Positions 36,445 through 44,509 of a stretch of DNA of 64,000 nt are shown one piece after another. Positions within the stretch are counted from its first letter, which is position 1. Each line of letters opens with the position of its first letter. The stretch is taken from NCBI RefSeq assembly GCF_964252635.1, contig NZ_CAXUNP010000018.1, positions 1 through 64,000 on the forward strand, in the 5' to 3' direction. The translations under genes and the position numbers were made by a program. The notes beneath the pieces were generated by a model, which worked only from the letters and a program-made list of their open reading frames with translations, was not told where the DNA came from and did no database searches. The DNA comes from Jatrophihabitans sp964252635. GTDB lineage: Bacteria > Actinomycetota > Actinomycetes > Mycobacteriales > Jatrophihabitantaceae.

Positions 36445-37590
36445 TCACGACGGCGGGCCGGGTTGCCCGATCTCCCACCGGGCCACCAGCGACGCGGGCT
36501 TGCGGAAGATCAGCCCGGTCGCCGGGGTCGCCGACTCCAGCTCCAGGTCGGGCAGACCGAGCACGGCCGCGATCGCGGCGCTCGTCTCGAGGCGAGCGAG
36601 GTCCATCGCGATGCACACGTGCGGCCCGCGGGCGAAGGACAGCTGCGACCGCACGTTCGGCCGGCCCAGCCGGAAACGGTCGGGGTCGTCGAAGACCGAC
36701 GGGTCGCGGTTGGCGCCGGTGATGGACACGCGGACGAGGTCCCCGCGCCGCACGGTCACCCCACCCAGCTCGGTGTCGGCGGTCGCGTAGCGGTCGACAA
36801 CCGCGGCGGCGGGCTCGAGCCGCAACGACTCCTCCACTGCCGCGCCGATCAGCCGCTCGTCCGCGCGGAGCCGGCCGAGCACGTCCGGGTGGGTGAGCAG
36901 GTGCAGGGCCAGGTTGGTGATCATCCCTTCGGTGGTCTCGATGCCGCCGAACATCATGACCGCGGCGTTGGCGATGACGTCCGGTTCGGGGAGGTCGGCC
37001 CGGGCCGCAGCGAGGACGGAGCCACGGCCGAGGCCCAGCGCGATGTGGTCGGCCAGGTTGGCCATGGCCGTGGCGGCCGCACGGTCCGGTTCGATGCCCG
37101 CGCTCAGCGACGTCACGCCGGCCACGATGGCGCCGTACCACGCCAGGACGGTGGCGGCGTCGACGGCGTGCAGGCCCAGCACCTCGGCGATGACGGCCAC
37201 CGACATCGGGCCGGCCAGCTCGCTGCGGAGCTCCGCCCGGCCCGCCGGACGGATCCGCTCGACGAGTCCGGCGGCCACACCCCGCACCGAGGCGCCGAAG
37301 GCCTGCTGCACCCGCGCCGGGCGGAAGGGGGCGACGAAGGGCGTGCGGTGGCGCCGATGCTCGGCCCCGTCGACGGACAGCATGCTGGCCCCCACGACCT
37401 GTGCGGTGCTGAACCGCGGGTCGTCGACCGTGAACGACGCAGGAGCACGCATGACCGTGCTGGCCTGGTCGTAGCCGGTGACCAGCCAGCCGCCGACGGC
37501 CGGCACCCAGGTCACCGGCCCGTCGGCCCGCAGCCGGGCCAGGGCCGCCGGAGCGTCGGGTCCGGCCAGTTCCTCGATGCTGACGGGCAC
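36445..37590 (-). CDS. Cytochrome P450
   Basis: A soluble P450 of about 381 residues. The heme ligand Cys is in SFARGPHVCIAMDLARLE, a small variant of FxxGxHxCxG in which Ala replaces the last Gly. The ExxR motif appears as EESLRL, and the oxygen-binding I-helix as FGGIETTEG, with Glu where Asp is usual. Substrate unknown; no ferredoxin or reductase gene lies nearby. The GTG at 37590 has a CATACT box seven bases upstream; the longer start at 37626 would leave only 10 bp before the divergent gene. It sits between two genes that are normally adjacent, so it is probably an insertion. Confidence 0.88.
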   Translation of the reverse strand: MPVSIEELAGPDAPAALARLRADGPVTWVPAVGGWLVTGYDQASTVMRAPASFTVDDPRFSTAQVVGASMLSVDGAEHRRHRTPFVAPFRPARVQQAFGASVRGVAAGLVERIRPAGRAELRSELAGPMSVAVIAEVLGLHAVDAATVLAWYGAIVAGVTSLSAGIEPDRAAATAMANLADHIALGLGRGSVLAAARADLPEPDVIANAAVMMFGGIETTEGMITNLALHLLTHPDVLGRLRADERLIGAAVEESLRLEPAAAVVDRYATADTELGGVTVRRGDLVRVSITGANRDPSVFDDPDRFRLGRPNVRSQLSFARGPHVCIAMDLARLETSAAIAAVLGLPDLELESATPATGLIFRKPASLVARWEIGQPGPPS

Positions 37591-37636
37591 CGGCTCGAGT
37601 ATGGCCCGGTGCGCGCCGCCTGGCATGCTGGGCCCG

Positions 37637-38395
37637 ATGGCACGCCGAACCCCCGAAGGCCCCCCGCCACCGCCGACGGTGCAGCGGCTGCGTGTCCGCT
37701 ACGCCAAGCGCGGCCGGCTGCGGTTCTCGTCGCACCGCGACTTCGCTCGGGCCTTCGAACGCGCGCTGCGCCGCGCCGAGATCCCGATGGCGTACTCGGC
37801 GGGATTCTCGCCGCACCCCAAGATCAGCTACGTCGGCGCGTCCCCCACCGGCGTCGCGAGCGAGGCCGAGTACCTCGAGATCGGGCTGGCCGCCGAGCGC
37901 GACCCGGCCGCCGTGCGCGCGGCGCTGGACGCGGTCCTGCCGGACGGGCTCGACATCGACGAGGTCGTGACGGCCGGCCCTGGTTCGCTGGCGGAGCGCA
38001 TGCACGCCTCGCGCTGGCGGATCGAGCTGCCCGGGGTGACCCTCGAGGACGCCCGGAGCGCCGTCGACGCGTTCCTGGCTGCGGAGCACCTGCCCGTCGA
38101 GCGGATGACCAAATCGGGCCGACGGGAGGTCGACGTCCGCACCCCGGTGTTGTCCATGATCGTCGTGCCGCACACGACCGATGACCCCGGGCGTGCGATA
38201 CTGGTCACGGTCGTACGGCAGGTGACCCCTACCGTTCGCCCCGACGATGTCGTAGTCGCATTGCGCGACGTCGCCGGTCTCGCCCCGGCCGGACCTCCTG
38301 TATCGGTCCGCCTGGCGCAGGGACCGCTCGACGACGCCCATGACATCGGTGACCCCCTGGCCACCGATCGTGACCCGACCGCGACCTCGCCGTAG
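37637..38395 (+). CDS. TIGR03936 family (DUF2344) radical-SAM-associated protein
   Basis: A 252-residue protein. The DUF2344 core begins RLRVRYAKRGRLRFSSHRDF (residues ~17-36), followed by RRAEIPMAYSAGFSPHPKIS and GVASEAEYLEIGL. The family has no Cys cluster and is thought to act with the TIGR03960 radical SAM protein, to which it is fused in some bacteria. It lies upstream of the RNase E/G gene. The ATG at 37637 has no ribosome site; CATGCT stands seven bases before it. Confidence 0.88.
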   Translation: MARRTPEGPPPPPTVQRLRVRYAKRGRLRFSSHRDFARAFERALRRAEIPMAYSAGFSPHPKISYVGASPTGVASEAEYLEIGLAAERDPAAVRAALDAVLPDGLDIDEVVTAGPGSLAERMHASRWRIELPGVTLEDARSAVDAFLAAEHLPVERMTKSGRREVDVRTPVLSMIVVPHTTDDPGRAILVTVVRQVTPTVRPDDVVVALRDVAGLAPAGPPVSVRLAQGPLDDAHDIGDPLATDRDPTATSP

Positions 38396-38558
38396 TTCCA
38401 CCGCACGCACCACCCACCGGGCCGCGGGAGCGACCCGACGCAGACTTTGCGAGCAGCGCCGGCCGACGTGCCGCCGCTACCTCGCCACAACCGCCTCTGT
38501 GCGGTCGCGTACCGCGAGAGCGGACGCGCCCGGAGGCCGAATTGGAGCAGACGAGCAC

Positions 38559-41500
38559 ATGCTCGACACCGACAGCCCGAACAGCACCGACACCCCGAAC
38601 ACTCCGGACAGCAGCGGCGCGGAGCCCACCCCGGCCCCGGCGGCACGTACCCCCCGCAAGCGGGCGCCCCGCAAGGCGACGGCCGCCGCCGGCCCGCCGG
38701 CCCCGGACACGACTCCGGCCGACACGGCCCCGGCCGACACGGCCCTGACCGACACGGCCCCGACCGACACGGCTCTGGACGCGGCCACCCCGAGGCCCGC
38801 CCGCAAACGAGCGCCCCGCAAGACCGCTGCCAAGGCGGCCGCCGCCGCCCCGGCGGTCGAGCCGAACGAGGGCGACGGCGAGACACCCGCCACCTCCGCC
38901 GAGCCCAGCGGCGCCCCGGCCAAGAAGACCGCCCGACGAAGCCGCGCCAAGGCTGCACCTGCCGTCGAGGCCGAGACCGACGCCGCGCCGACCGAGCCGG
39001 CGGACAGCACTCCGACAGACACCGAGTCGACCGACACCGCGCCGGCGGCCGGCACCGAGGCCGACGGCATGGCCGCCAAGGCCCCGGCCAAGAAGGCCAC
39101 CCGCAAGCGCGCCGCCAAGAAGACCGCCGCCGCCGCCGTGGCCGACGAGGCCGCCGCTGCCTCCGACACCCACGCTGCCTCCGACACCCACGCTGCCTCC
39201 GACACTCCCGCTGCCTCCGCCGACGCGGAGCAGGCCGCCGGGACGCAGGACACGCCCGGCGCCCCCAGCGTGGTGTTCGTGGCACCGAGCGCCGGTGCCC
39301 CGACCGCCCGACGACGCCGCCCGGCGAAGAAGACGGCCGCCGCCGAGGACGCCGTCGCCCCCGAGGACGCGACCCGCACGGACGCGACCCGCACGGACGT
39401 GACCCTCACCGACGCGGTCTCCGACGACACGACCGGTGACGTGACCACGTCCGAGCCCGGCCCGGTGACGGACGCCGACGAGATCGAGCCCGACCCCGAC
39501 GACGTCCGCGAGGCCGCGATCGAGCAGGCCAACGGCGCCCGCCGCCGCCGACGCCGCGGGCGTCGCGGACGCGGTGGCGCGGCGAACCGGACCGACGAAA
39601 CCGGCGACGACACCGAGGACGAGGCCGATGACACGGCCGACGATGCCGAGACGCCGGACGCCGACAGCACCGCTGAGGACGCCGACGGCGGGGACGACGC
39701 AGCAGAGTCCTCGACGGGCTCCCGCCGACGCCGTCGCCGGCGCCGGTCCACCTCGGGCGGCGACGCGGACGCCGACGGCTCGGACGACCCGCCGAACACC
39801 GTCGTGCACGTGCGCGAGAAGAAGGCCAAGGCCGACAGCGACGACGGTGTCCGGGGCATCAAGGGTTCGACCCGGCTCGAGGCGAAGCGTCAGCGCCGCC
39901 GCGACGGCCGCGACACCACCCGCCGTCGCGCGCCGATCCTCACCGAGGCCGAGTTCCTCGCCCGCCGGGAGGCCGTCGACCGCGTCATGGCCGTGCGGCA
40001 GAACGGCGACCGCACGCAGATCGCGGTCCTCGAGGACGACATCCTGGTCGAGCACTACGTGACCCGGGCCAGCGCGACCTCCTACGTGGGCAACGTCTAC
40101 CTCGGTCGCGTCCAGAACGTGCTGCCGAGCATGGAGGCCGCGTTCATCGACATCGGCAAGGGCCGCAACGGCGTGCTCTACGCCGGTGAGGTGAACTGGG
40201 ACGCCGCCGGCCTCGACGGCAAGTCGCGCACCATCGAGCACGCCCTGAAGTCCGGCGACTCCGTGCTCGTGCAGGTCACCAAGGACCCGATCGGGCACAA
40301 GGGCGCCCGCCTCACCAGTCAGGTGTCGCTGCCCGGCCGCTTCGTGGTCTACGTGCCCGGCGGCGGCATGACCGGCATCAGCCGTCGGCTGCCGGACGCC
40401 GAGCGGCACCGGTTGAAGTCGATCCTCAAGAAGATCGTCCCGGACGAGGCCGGCGTCATCGTGCGCACTGCCGCCGAGGGCGCGTCGGAGGAGGACCTCA
40501 CCCACGACGTCGAGCGGCTGCAGGCGCAGTGGGAGCAGATCCAGGCCAAGGCCGAGCAGAAGAAGTCGGCGCCGGTCCTGCTCCACGGCGAGCCGGACCT
40601 CGCGATCCGCGTCGTCCGCGACGTCTTCAACGAGGACTTCAAGCAGCTCGTCGTGCAGGGCGGCGAGGCGTGGGACACCGTCTCGGACTATGTCAGCGGT
40701 GTGGCACCGGACCTCGCCGAGCGCGTGTCCAAGCACGTCGGCAACACCGACCTCTTCCACGAGCTGCGGGTCGACGAGCAGCTGATGAAGGCGCTCGACC
40801 GCAAGGTCTGGTTGCCGTCCGGCGGCTCGCTGGTCATCGACCGCACCGAGGCCATGACCGTTATCGACGTCAACACCGGCAAGTTCGTCGGTTCGGGCGG
40901 CAACCTCGAGCAGACGGTCACCCGCAACAACCTGGAGGCTGCCGAGGAGATCGTGCGCCAACTGCGCCTGCGCGACGTCGGCGGCATCGTGGTGATCGAC
41001 TTCATCGACATGGTGCTTGAGTCGAACCGCGAGCTGGTGCTGCGCCGGCTCACCGAGTGCCTCGGGCGCGACCGCACGAAGCACCAGGTCGCCGAGGTGA
41101 CGTCGCTCGGGCTCGTGCAGATGACACGCAAGCGGGTCGGCGAGGGCTTGCTCGAGGCGTTCAGCGAGCCGTGCGAGCACTGCCACGGCCGGGGCGTGAT
41201 CATCCAGCAGGAGCCGGTCGACCAGAAGGGTGGTTCGTCCGACGAGGGCGACGACCGTTCTTCGGGTCGGGGCAAGCGTCGTCGTGGCGGTAAGGGCTCG
41301 AACGGGGGCGGCGGCGAGTCCGTCGAGCCGGTCGAGCCCCCCATGACCGACGAGCAGCGCCAGGCCGCCAACGCCGCGATCGCCGCGATCCACCGGGCCG
41401 CTGCGGCCGAGAAGGCGGAGGCCGAGGCCGCCGCGGCCGGCGAGGGCGGCGTGCTCGCCACTCTGGCCACCGACCTCGTGGCCGCGGCCCGGCAGGCCGA

Positions 41501-41931
41501 GGCTCCCACCGGGGCGCCGGACGCCACCGAGACGGACGCCCCGGTCGCGGGTCCGTCCGGGTCCGAGGCGCAGGCCCCCGAGGCGCAGGCCTCGGAGGCG
41601 AACGGGACGCAGGCCCCCGAGGCGAACGAGGCGCAGGCCCCCGAGGCGAACGAGGCGCAGGCCCCCGAGGCGAACGAGGCGCAGGCNNNNNNNNNNNNNN
41701 NNNNNNNNNNNNNNNNNNNNNNNNNNNNNNNNNNNNNNNNNNNNNNNNNNNNNNNNNNNNNNNNNNNNNNNNNNNNNNNNNNNNNNCCCCGAGGCGAACG
41801 GGACGCAGGCCCCCGAGGCGAACGAGGCGCAGGCTCCGGAGGCGAACGGATCGAACGGGGCGGCCCCGGCCGGCCGTCGCCGTCGCCGGGCGGCCAGCCG
41901 ACCCGCCGGACCGCCGGTCGCCACCCCCTGA
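38559..41931 (+). CDS. rne: Ribonuclease E/G (contains a 100-N assembly gap)
   Basis: A long RNase E/G, 1090 residues without the gap. Residues 1-~470 are disordered, rich in Ala, Pro, Thr and Asp with basic KRAPRK and poly-Arg patches. The S1-containing catalytic core starts near 475 (TSYVGNVYLGRVQNVLPSME). Catalytic Asp residues lie in VIDVNTGKFVG (~767) and VVIDFIDM (~813), and the zinc-link in EPCEHCHGRG (~871). The tail carries an EANEAQAP octapeptide array broken by N at 41687-41786. Sequence on both sides of the gap is in the same repeat register, so the stop is 41929-41931. The GGAG at 38544 is eleven bases from the ATG. Confidence 0.93.
41565..41850 (+). repeat. 24-bp tandem repeat array in the RNase E/G tail
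   Basis: The unit is GAG GCG AAC GAG GCG CAG GCC CCC, encoding EANEAQAP, with variants (GGGACG or deletions) at the edges. Complete and partial copies occur on both sides of the N gap. The joining bases (gcaggc before, cccc after) rebuild the repeat exactly, so the gap most likely hides further copies. Confidence 0.9.
41687..41786. other. Assembly gap of 100 N
   Basis: Exactly 100 N, the usual placeholder for a gap of unknown length. It lies inside the 24-bp repeat array, so short-read assembly probably failed there. Any long opposite-strand reading frame crossing it is meaningless. Confidence 0.98.
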
Positions 41932-41937
41932 CCCGCG

Positions 41938-41995
41938 CTTCCCGCCCGGTGTGGCCGCGATTCGGCCCGCGCCGGCGACCACACCGGGCGGGAAG
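41938..41995. terminator. Perfect 17-bp hairpin after the RNase E/G gene (hairpin element, copy C)
   Basis: CTTCCCGCCCGGTGTGG (41938-41954) pairs perfectly with 41979-41995 around a 24-base loop containing GCGATTCGGC, related to GCGATGCGGC in the loop of the 56532 element. It starts six bases after the stop codon. It has no T-run but is a very stable terminator or 3' protector. Confidence 0.7.
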
Positions 41996-42023
41996 ACCCC
42001 ACACCGGGGGTGCGGGAGGCGTT

Positions 42024-42053
42024 TTGCCTCCGGTGCCGACGGTGACGTAATCT
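42024..42053 (+). promoter_or_regulatory. Candidate promoter of rplU-rpmA
   Basis: TTGCCT (42024-42029) and TAATCT (42048-42053) are separated by 18 bases, giving a reasonable housekeeping promoter with a start near 42060. The -35 box overlaps a small GGAGGC/GCCTCC hairpin (42015-42031). Confidence 0.5.
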
Positions 42054-42060
42054 GGATGAC

Positions 42061-42113
42061 GGCCCATCACGCGGTGGGCCTCTCGTGCGTCAGTGGCTCG
42101 TCGAGCCCGACGC
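42061..42113 (+). promoter_or_regulatory. Structured 5' leader of rplU (two stem-loops)
   Basis: Stem 1 (42061-42080) has eight pairs and an ACGC tetraloop, starting where transcription should begin. Stem 2 (42087-42113) pairs GCGTC with GACGC outside and GGCTC with GAGCC inside around a GTC loop. GAGGAG for rplU follows at 42136. Ribosomal protein leaders of this kind often bind the encoded protein; L21 leaders are known in other phyla. The function here is inferred. Confidence 0.5.
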
Positions 42114-42151
42114 GGCAACACCGAACAGCAGCTCGAGGAGTGGATCCCGCG

Positions 42152-42466
42152 ATGTACGCCATCGTCAAGACCGGCGGCAAGCAGTACAAGGTCGCCGAAG
42201 GCGATGTGATCGAGGTCGAGAAGCTCGACGCCGCGCCGGGTGCCGAGGTCGCGCTGCCCGCGATCCTGCTCGTCGACGGCAGCACCGTCACGCACGAGGC
42301 CGCCGCGCTGTCCGCCGCCACCATCACCGCGGAGGTCGTGGCCCAGACCAAGGGCCCGAAGATCCGCATCCACAAGTACAAGAACAAGACCGGCTACCAC
42401 AAGCGGCAGGGCCACCGTCAGCGGCTGACCCAGCTCAAGATCACCAGCGTCACCGGCGCTCAGTAG
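42152..42466 (+). CDS. rplU: 50S ribosomal protein L21
   Basis: A 104-residue protein that binds 23S rRNA. MYAIVKTGGKQYKVAEGDVI at the N-terminus and KIRIHKYKNKTGYHKRQGHR near the C-terminus are the family signatures. The ribosome site GAGGAG lies at 42136, somewhat far (about 10 bases) from the ATG. It is followed 12 bp later by rpmA. Its 5' leader holds two stem-loops that may mediate autoregulation. Confidence 0.98.
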   Translation: MYAIVKTGGKQYKVAEGDVIEVEKLDAAPGAEVALPAILLVDGSTVTHEAAALSAATITAEVVAQTKGPKIRIHKYKNKTGYHKRQGHRQRLTQLKITSVTGAQ

Positions 42467-42478
42467 GGATGGCACGCA

Positions 42479-42724
42479 ATGGCTCATAAGAAGGGCGCAT
42501 CGAGCTCCCGCAACGGCCGCGACTCGAACGCGCAGTACCTCGGCGTCAAGCGCTACGGCGGTCAGGTCGTGAAGGCCGGCGAGATCATCGTCCGGCAGCG
42601 CGGCACCAAGTTCCACCCCGGCGTCAGCGTCGGCCGCGGCAAGGACGACACCCTGTTCGCGCTCGAGGCCGGAGCTGTGCAGTTCGGCTCCAAGCGCGGC
42701 AAGAAGACCGTCAACATCGTCTAG
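42479..42724 (+). CDS. rpmA: 50S ribosomal protein L27
   Basis: An 81-residue protein near the peptidyl transferase centre. MAHKKGASSSRNGRDSNAQY is the standard N-terminus without the cleaved extension found in Firmicutes, and KRYGGQVVKAGEIIVRQRGT follows. Cotranscribed with rplU; obgE begins 87 bp downstream. Confidence 0.98.
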   Translation: MAHKKGASSSRNGRDSNAQYLGVKRYGGQVVKAGEIIVRQRGTKFHPGVSVGRGKDDTLFALEAGAVQFGSKRGKKTVNIV

Positions 42725-42811
42725 AGATCCGCTGGTAGTCCCAGGCAGCCGCGTACCGAGACCCTCTGCTGGAACGAGACAACAGCAGAAGAGTTTCGGA
42801 GAGGCGGGATC

Positions 42812-44251
42812 GTGAAGTTCGTCGATCGCGTCGTCCTGCACCTCGCCGCCGGCAACGGCGCGCACGGTGTGGCCTCCATCCATCGCGAGAAGTTCAAGCC
42901 GCTGGGCGGCCCCGACGGCGGTAACGGCGGGCGCGGCGGCGACGTCGTGCTGGCCGTCGACACCAACGTCCACACCCTGCTGGACTTCCACCACCACCCG
43001 CACCAGAAGGCCGGTAACGGCGGCCAGGCTGCTGGCGGACACCGCAACGGTGCGCACGGCTCAGACCTGCGTCTGCGGGTCCCCGACGGCACGGTCGTGC
43101 TGGACGAGCGCGGCGAGGTGCTCGTCGACCTCACCGGCCCCGGCGCCGAGTTCGTGGCCGCCCGCGGGGGCCAGGGCGGCCTCGGCAACGCCGCGCTCGC
43201 CTCGACCAAGCGCAACGCGCCCGGGTTCGCGCTGCTCGGCGAGCCGGGGGAGGCGCGCGACCTCGTCCTCGAGCTCAAGAGCGTGGCCGACGTCGGGCTC
43301 GTGGGGTTCCCCAGCGCCGGGAAGTCCTCACTGGTCGCGGCGCTGTCGGCCGCCCGGCCGAAGATCGCCGACTACCCGTTCACCACGTTGGTCCCCAACC
43401 TCGGCGTGGTGAGTGCGGGCAACACGACGTTCACCGTCGCCGACGTCCCGGGCCTGATCCCGGGTGCCGCCGACGGCAAGGGTCTGGGCCTGGACTTCCT
43501 GCGCCACGTCGAGCGCTGCGCGGTGCTGCTGCACGTGCTCGACTGCGCCACCCTCGAACCCGGTCGCGACCCGCTGAGCGACCTCGACGCGCTCGAGTCG
43601 GAGCTGGCCCGCTACGAGGGCACCTTCGGCGAGCTGCTCGAGAAGCCGCGGCTGGTCGCGCTGAACAAGATCGACGTGCCCGAGGCGCAGGAGCTCGCCG
43701 ACCTCGTCCGCCCCGAGCTCGAGGCGCGCGGCCTGCGCGTGTTCGAGATCAGCGCCGTGTCGCACGCGGGCCTGCGCCCGCTGACGTTCGCGCTCGCCGA
43801 GGCGGTCGAGGCCGACCGGACCGCGCGGGCCGTCCCGGAGTCGCCGCGCATCGTGCTGCGCCCGCGCGCGGTCGACGACGTCGGCTTCACCGTGCGCCCC
43901 GACCCGGACGATCCGGGTGGGTTCGTCGTGCGTGGCGAGAAGCCCGAGCGCTGGATCCGGCAGACCGCCTTCGACAACGACGAGGCGGTCGGTTACCTCG
44001 CCGATCGGCTGGCGCGGCTGGGCGTCGAGAAGGAGCTCGCGAAGCAGGGCGCCGAGCGCGGTGCGTCCGTGACCATCGGCGACGTCAGCTTCGACTTCCA
44101 GCCCACCGGTGGCGTCGACGTCGACGACTGGGCACCCGGCCGACGTGGTACCGACGAGCGCCTCGACACGTCGTCGCGGCCCCGTGCCGACGAGCGGTTG
44201 GCGGCCAAGAAGTCGCGCCACACCGGGCAGTGGACCGACGAGGACTTGTAG
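42812..44251 (+). CDS. obgE: GTPase ObgE/CgtA
   Basis: A 479-residue GTPase involved in 50S subunit assembly and stress control. The glycine-rich Obg domain occupies ~1-158 (GGPDGGNGGRGGDVVLAVDT). The G domain has the P-loop GFPSAGKSSLV (~165), DVPGLIPGAADGKGLG, and NKID. An OCT domain follows (~340-420), with a hydrophilic tail typical of actinobacteria. The GTG at 42812 has GGAGAGG upstream. Its TAG stop lies two bases before the first mini-ORF of the 64-bp repeat array that leads to proB. Confidence 0.97.
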   Translation: MKFVDRVVLHLAAGNGAHGVASIHREKFKPLGGPDGGNGGRGGDVVLAVDTNVHTLLDFHHHPHQKAGNGGQAAGGHRNGAHGSDLRLRVPDGTVVLDERGEVLVDLTGPGAEFVAARGGQGGLGNAALASTKRNAPGFALLGEPGEARDLVLELKSVADVGLVGFPSAGKSSLVAALSAARPKIADYPFTTLVPNLGVVSAGNTTFTVADVPGLIPGAADGKGLGLDFLRHVERCAVLLHVLDCATLEPGRDPLSDLDALESELARYEGTFGELLEKPRLVALNKIDVPEAQELADLVRPELEARGLRVFEISAVSHAGLRPLTFALAEAVEADRTARAVPESPRIVLRPRAVDDVGFTVRPDPDDPGGFVVRGEKPERWIRQTAFDNDEAVGYLADRLARLGVEKELAKQGAERGASVTIGDVSFDFQPTGGVDVDDWAPGRRGTDERLDTSSRPRADERLAAKKSRHTGQWTDEDL

Positions 44252-44253
44252 GC

Positions 44254-44313
44254 ATGAGCGACGCTTGCGGAGCGAACGAGAGCATTGCGTCTCCGCATGG
44301 CCGAACGGAGTGA
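44254..44313 (+). CDS. Mini-ORF 1 of the obgE-proB repeat array (19 aa)
   Basis: ATG-initiated, encoding MSDACGANESIASPHGRTE. It starts two bases after the obgE stop, with GAGGA ten bases upstream, so ribosomes finishing obgE could reinitiate here. The peptide has no recognised family. Confidence 0.35.
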   Translation: MSDACGANESIASPHGRTE

Positions 44314-44317
44314 GGGT

Positions 44318-44377
44318 GTGAGCGACGCTTGCGGAGCGAACGAGAGCATTGCGTCTCCGCATGGCCGAACGGAGTGA
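44318..44377 (+). CDS. Mini-ORF 2 of the obgE-proB repeat array (19 aa)
   Basis: GTG-initiated, same 19-residue product as mini-ORF 1. Its GGAG overlaps the last codon and stop of the preceding mini-ORF, the layout of a termination-reinitiation relay. Confidence 0.35.
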   Translation: MSDACGANESIASPHGRTE

Positions 44378-44381
44378 GGGC

Positions 44382-44441
44382 GTGAGCGACGCTTGCGGAG
44401 CGAACGAGAGCATGGCGTCTCCGCATGGCCGGACGGAGTGA
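44382..44441 (+). CDS. Mini-ORF 3 of the obgE-proB repeat array (19 aa)
   Basis: GTG-initiated; residue 11 is Met instead of Ile, and the Arg codon CGA is changed silently to CGG. The open frame is therefore kept despite two substitutions. Confidence 0.35.
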   Translation: MSDACGANESMASPHGRTE

Positions 44442-44445
44442 GGGC

Positions 44446-44505
44446 GTGAGCGACGCTTGCGGAGCGAACGAGAGCACTGCGTCTCCGCATGGCCGAACGG
44501 AGTGA
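44446..44505 (+). CDS. Mini-ORF 4 of the obgE-proB repeat array (19 aa)
   Basis: GTG-initiated; residue 11 is Thr. Its stop and the following GGG lie directly before the proB ATG, so this copy supplies the proB ribosome site. Confidence 0.35.
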   Translation: MSDACGANESTASPHGRTE

Positions 44506-44509
44506 GGGC

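Larger units (their letters stand above)
44254..44509 (+). repeat. Four 64-bp tandem repeats between obgE and proB, each a mini-ORF plus ribosome site
   Basis: Four copies of exactly 64 bp (starts 44254, 44318, 44382, 44446) fill the space between obgE and the proB ATG at 44510 with nothing left over. Each contains a 19-codon ORF, a TGA, and GGAGTGAGGG, whose GGAG lies seven bases before the next start codon. Copies differ at only a few positions: ATT/ATT/ATG/ACT at codon 11, CGA/CGG at codon 17, the first base and the last base. Each copy can also form a TGCGGAG/CTCCGCA stem. There are no unique spacers, so it is not a CRISPR array. Confidence 0.95.

Noticed and set aside
38229..42002. A 1257-residue minus-strand open frame across the RNase E/G gene
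   Set aside because: It crosses the N gap, has no family features, and is antisense to the conserved RNase E/G core.
44254..44509. CRISPR array interpretation of the 64-bp repeats
   Set aside because: Repeats are directly abutting with no variable spacers, and no cas genes are near.
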